This document shows, one piece after another, positions 32,008 through 34,692 of a DNA stretch of 34,692 nt. The notes under the pieces were generated by a model. That model saw only the letters and a list, made by a program, of their open reading frames with translations, was not told the DNA's origin and searched no databases. The first letter of the stretch is position 1. The number at the start of each line of letters is the position of its first letter. Both the position numbers and the translations under genes were made by a program. The stretch is from Candidatus Woesearchaeota archaeon (lineage in GTDB: Archaea; Nanobdellota; Nanobdellia; Woesearchaeales; UBA11576), in contig JABJCP010000010.1 of the NCBI GenBank assembly GCA_018668595.1, forward strand, positions 1 through 34,692, written 5' to 3'.

Positions 32008-33177
32008 ATGTTTAGATTAGAAAGTATATTAGAAATTGTAGAAGGAAATTTGGTTGATCAAGCAAAGAAAGGAGAGATTAATTCATTGCTTGATGATCTA
32101 GATAAGAAGTTAGGGAATGGCGGTAAAACAAAACAAGTTCTTGAATTTATGTTTAATTTGTACAAAGAAGTTATTAATAGTGTTGACGATCTTATTATTC
32201 TTTATGATTCTAAGGGGGATATTATTAAAGTAAATAATGTTTGTAAACAATTTACAGGATATACTAAAGATGAACTTAAACATTTAAATTTAGAACAATT
32301 AATTCCTGCTGATTTGAATCCTGACTTTAAAAAAGGAATTATTGAACGATTTACTGAACAATCAAAAATTAATTTTCCTGATCAAGATTATTTTTTAGCA
32401 AATTTGGTAAAAAAGGAGCATGAAGATTCAACAACATCAAGTTTGTTTTTTGAAGTAAATATTAAAAAAATTGCCGAAGGTCTAAATGATAATGGGTTGT
32501 ATGTTTTATGTGGTAGAGATGTAACTAAAAGAAAGAAATTAGAACTTCAGCTTAAACAAAAAAATGATCAATTAAAAAAATTAAATGAAAAATTAGAACA
32601 GGTCTCTATAACTGATGAATTAACTGGACTTTACAATAGAAGATATTTTGAACAAAGATTTTCTCAAGAACGCAAAAGAATCAGTAGAACCAAGGGATTT
32701 TTTTCAGTTATGATGTTGGATTTTGATAATTTTAAACCTGTTAATGATCAATTAGGTCATAAAGTGGGCGATTATGTTTTGAAAAAAGTTTCAGCAGTAC
32801 TTGAAGAGAATCTGAGAAATTATACTATGATTTGTCGTTGGGGAGGGGATGAATTTGCAGCATTGCTTTCAAGAACTTCTGTTGATGAAGCAAAACAAAT
32901 AGGACAAAGGGTTGTTGATTCGATACAGTCTATTGATTTGAGATTTGATGAGCTTCCTATTCCTGATAAACGCTTTAAAGAAACATATGTATTAGCAAAA
33001 AAATATAATCTTGTTTATGGGCCTAATCTTGAATTTTTGAAAATAGGTGTTAGTGTTGGTGTTGGTTCAACACATAATTCAGATCCTTTAACAATATTTG
33101 ATGATGTTGATTCTGCAATGTATGCTGCAAAAGATGCGGGAAGAAATAGAGTTGTAGCATACCAACTTAAAAATTAA
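32008..33177 (+). CDS. PAS-GGDEF sensor protein
   Basis: The 389-residue protein has no membrane segment. Residues about 10-50 are helical, about 58-170 form a PAS domain (SVDDLIILYDSKGDIIKVNNVCKQFTGYT, ending GRDVTKRKK), a coiled coil covers 170-200, and a GGDEF domain covers 203-385 (SITDELTGLYNRRYF, DFDNFKPVNDQLGH, intact GGDEF at 279-283). The metal-ligand Asp is present, so cyclase activity is possible. The product-inhibition RxxD site is absent (RNYT at that position), and about 30 extra residues lie after RFDELPIPDKR. Diguanylate cyclases are rare in archaea. A start at 31981 would add nine residues. Confidence 0.87.
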   Translation: MFRLESILEIVEGNLVDQAKKGEINSLLDDLDKKLGNGGKTKQVLEFMFNLYKEVINSVDDLIILYDSKGDIIKVNNVCKQFTGYTKDELKHLNLEQLIPADLNPDFKKGIIERFTEQSKINFPDQDYFLANLVKKEHEDSTTSSLFFEVNIKKIAEGLNDNGLYVLCGRDVTKRKKLELQLKQKNDQLKKLNEKLEQVSITDELTGLYNRRYFEQRFSQERKRISRTKGFFSVMMLDFDNFKPVNDQLGHKVGDYVLKKVSAVLEENLRNYTMICRWGGDEFAALLSRTSVDEAKQIGQRVVDSIQSIDLRFDELPIPDKRFKETYVLAKKYNLVYGPNLEFLKIGVSVGVGSTHNSDPLTIFDDVDSAMYAAKDAGRNRVVAYQLKN

Positions 33178-33243
33178 GCAGTGATTAATTCTTTTAATCA
33201 GTTTATAGAATAATATATTAAGATATTTTCCTTTTTTTCTGCT

Positions 33244-34014
33244 ATGATAAAAAATAGTTTTATTTTTCTTGATAGAATAAATGTTAGGAGTGAATATAAT
33301 ATTTGGAAACAAGGGATTAGTAATTGGGATGATTTTATTGGCACAAAAAAAATTGAGGGTATTTCTAGTGCTAGAAAAATATTTTATGATCGTCAATTAG
33401 TGATTGCAAAACAAAAATTAAAAGAATACGATGCATCTTTTTTTGCAAATAAATTTCCAAAATCTGAAGTGTGGCGATTGTATGAAACATTTAAACATGA
33501 TGCGATTTTTTTAGATATTGAAACATCTGGTTATTATGGAGATATAACTGTGCTTGGAATTTATGATGGTTATGATACAAAAATAATGATTAAAGGAAAA
33601 AATTTAGATAATAGATTATTTACGAAAGTTTTGTTGAATAAAAAATTATTGATAACATTCAATGGGTTTAGTTTTGATGTTCCTATGATTAAAAGATATT
33701 TTCAAAAATCAATTCCTTCTCTTTTTCAATTACCTCATTTTGATTTAAGATTTGCGTGCGCGAGAATCGGACTTAATGGAGGTCTTAAATTGATTGAACA
33801 GAAATTAGGAATAAAAAGATTAGATCAAGTAAAATCTATGCGTGGAGGAGATGCAATAAACTTGTGGCATAAATATTCCTCGACGGGAAATTCAGATTAT
33901 CTTGAGCAACTAGTTAAGTATAACGAAGAGGATATAATAAATCTGAAACCTCTTGCAGAGTTAGTTGTTAAAAATCTCAAAAGAAATTATGATAATTTTT
34001 TTGTTAAATTTTAA
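33244..34014 (+). CDS. DEDDy 3'-5' exonuclease, YprB-like ribonuclease H fold
   Basis: This 256-residue protein has a helical N-terminus of about 80 residues (with WDDFIGTKKIEG, a YprB-family hallmark) and an RNase H-like exonuclease core: Asp91 and Glu93 in FLDIET, Asp145 in NGFSFDVPM, Asp167 in HFDLR, and Tyr226 with Asp230 in KYNEEDI. This is a complete DEDDy set, for two-metal 3'-5' hydrolysis of DNA or RNA. YprB-like domains are widespread in archaea and bacteria; the substrate is not known. An AT-only promoter separates it from the GGDEF gene by 66 bases. Confidence 0.85.
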   Translation: MIKNSFIFLDRINVRSEYNIWKQGISNWDDFIGTKKIEGISSARKIFYDRQLVIAKQKLKEYDASFFANKFPKSEVWRLYETFKHDAIFLDIETSGYYGDITVLGIYDGYDTKIMIKGKNLDNRLFTKVLLNKKLLITFNGFSFDVPMIKRYFQKSIPSLFQLPHFDLRFACARIGLNGGLKLIEQKLGIKRLDQVKSMRGGDAINLWHKYSSTGNSDYLEQLVKYNEEDIINLKPLAELVVKNLKRNYDNFFVKF

Positions 34015-34460
34015 TTAACTGAATTAGTTCGTTAGTTTATTTTTTTTGTTTTGTTTTATTTCATTCTTATTTTTTTTTATTTTGTCGGTTTGTCGTTTTT
34101 GTTTTTCTCATATTTCTTAATTTTTTTATATTTTTTCTATTTTTTATACTTTTTTTGTTTTTTTATTTTTTTTATAATTTTAGTAATTTCACAAGTCAGT
34201 AACAAAAAATAATTTATTTTTTGTTTATTTTGTTTATTTTTTTTTATTTTTTTATTTTTCTCGACGACAAAATAAATTTTGATTTTTTTAAATTAACTAT
34301 TTGTTTTTTAAGATTATTTTTTTTTATTTTTGTTAAAACCTCTCTACTATTCATAAACTGCAAAATTAGACGGAAAAAACCGTAACCTTTAAATACTTTA
34401 ATTTGCAGAAGTAGTTATTAAGCTAATTATAAGCTTAATTTAAAAAACGAGGTGATTCGT
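34015..34460 (+). promoter_or_regulatory. 446-base T-rich gap: terminator tracts, then promoter and hairpin of the Lys-rich gene
   Basis: From 34030 to about 34335 the plus strand is mostly T with many runs of 6 to 9, as expected for archaeal termination after the exonuclease gene; no gene is seen. TTTTCTCGACGA recurs at 34256-34267. CCTTTAAATACTTTAA (about 34386-34401) is the TATA box of the next gene. ATTAAGCT (34417-34424) and AGCTTAAT (34432-34439) form an 8-bp inverted repeat at the expected transcription start. GAGGTGA (34449-34455) is the ribosome-binding site. Confidence 0.55.
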
Positions 34461-34692
34461 TTGGCAGTAAAAAAGAAAGTAGTTAAGAGAAAAGTAGTTA
34501 AGAAGAAAGCAGTCAAGAAAAAAGTTGTTAAAAAGAAGGCTGTTAAGAAAAAAGTAGTTAAGAAGAAAGCAGTCAAGAAAAAAGTTGTTAAAAAGAAGGC
34601 TGTTAAGAAAAAAGTAGTTAAGAAGAAAGCAGCAAAGAAAAAGGCTAAGAAAAAAGCAGTTAAGAAAAAGGCTAAAAAGAAAGTAGTTAAGA
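34461..34692 (+). CDS. Histone-H1-like lysine-rich repeat protein (partial)
   Basis: A TTG start at 34461, six bases after GAGGTGA, opens a frame that runs to the right edge (77 codons seen). The protein is almost only Lys, Val and Ala in a five-residue rhythm (KKKVV/KKKAV), like the C-terminal domain of histone H1 and bacterial Hc1 or AlgP proteins. It is therefore predicted to bind DNA or other polyanions and compact chromatin. Archaea of this type normally rely on histones or Alba; such a repeat protein could be an extra packing factor. The upstream hairpin and strong signals suggest high, regulated expression. Confidence 0.75.
   Translation, partial: MAVKKKVVKRKVVKKKAVKKKVVKKKAVKKKVVKKKAVKKKVVKKKAVKKKVVKKKAAKKKAKKKAVKKKAKKKVVK
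34501..34620 (+). repeat. 60-bp perfect tandem repeat within the Lys-rich gene
   Basis: Positions 34501-34560 and 34561-34620 are identical over 60 bases, encoding 20 residues each of the KKKVV/KKKAV pattern. Degenerate copies flank them on both sides. Perfect identity down to synonymous sites implies a recent duplication and likely length variation between strains. Confidence 0.92.

Noticed and set aside
34030..34335. The T-rich stretch considered as a replication origin or AT-rich unwinding element.
   Set aside because: No origin-recognition-box-like inverted pairs and no orc1/cdc6 gene are nearby; termination tracts explain it more simply.

Overview
This is an AT-rich window from an archaeon. 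Archaeal markers include the ftsZ, secE, spt5, rpl11 block with NusG-type Spt5, the archaeal D-aminoacyl-tRNA deacylase (DtdA), an archaeal CMP kinase, a long SlyD-like FKBP, Lrp/AsnC and winged-helix regulators, and TATA-box promoters about 25 bp before starts, several apparently leaderless. The many short membrane proteins, an S-layer-fold protein fused to a winged helix, and the DnaK/DnaJ/GrpE system suggest a mesophilic DPANN lineage, possibly Woesearchaeota- or Pacearchaeota-like. That placement is inference, because no rRNA gene is present.

Layout. Positions 1-3369 (minus) hold a very large helical-repeat protein ending in an aminoglycoside-phosphotransferase-like kinase domain and running off the left edge. 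Positions 3525-5312 (minus) hold a small membrane protein and a MurL/QueC-like PP-loop ATPase, divergent from dtdA (5401-6258). Positions 6367-9579 (minus) are the information-processing block: zinc ribbon, L11, Spt5, SecE, FtsZ. Positions 9713-11917 (minus) hold FKBP, a lipoprotein, CMP kinase and an ASCH protein. Positions 12054-15086 (plus) are one tight unit: small membrane protein, ArgRS, and a full-length tRNA 2-selenouridine synthase. Positions 15093-24557 are mixed: membrane proteins, an S-layer-fold regulator, a membrane-anchored EEP phosphatase, a soluble protein made of three GspF/PilC domains, a ureohydrolase, a UMP-kinase-like protein, a double Lrp regulator and three unknown proteins. 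Positions 24570-31782 carry a DUF1385 (YqhQ-like) membrane protein and a heat-shock region: an HTH regulator divergent from grpE, a YkgJ-type Cys-cluster protein, a DUF3467 protein, dnaK, an HD hydrolase and dnaJ. Positions 32008-34014 hold a PAS-GGDEF protein and a YprB-like exonuclease. A very T-rich gap then precedes a lysine-rich, histone-H1-like repeat protein that runs off the right edge.

How it works together. GrpE, DnaK and DnaJ form one chaperone machine, with the divergent HTH protein a likely local regulator; a 17-bp palindrome sits at the predicted grpE start. SecE, Spt5 and L11 couple secretion, transcription elongation and translation in a common archaeal order. ArgRS and MnmH share a tRNA theme. 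The best leads for something new are the repeat-kinase fusion, the membrane-less triple GspF-domain protein, the archaeal PAS-GGDEF protein, a nested switch-like hairpin set after dnaK, a Cys-rich insertion in GrpE, and a 14-base motif at identical spacing from two TATA boxes. No rRNA, tRNA, CRISPR array or complete insertion sequence was recognised.
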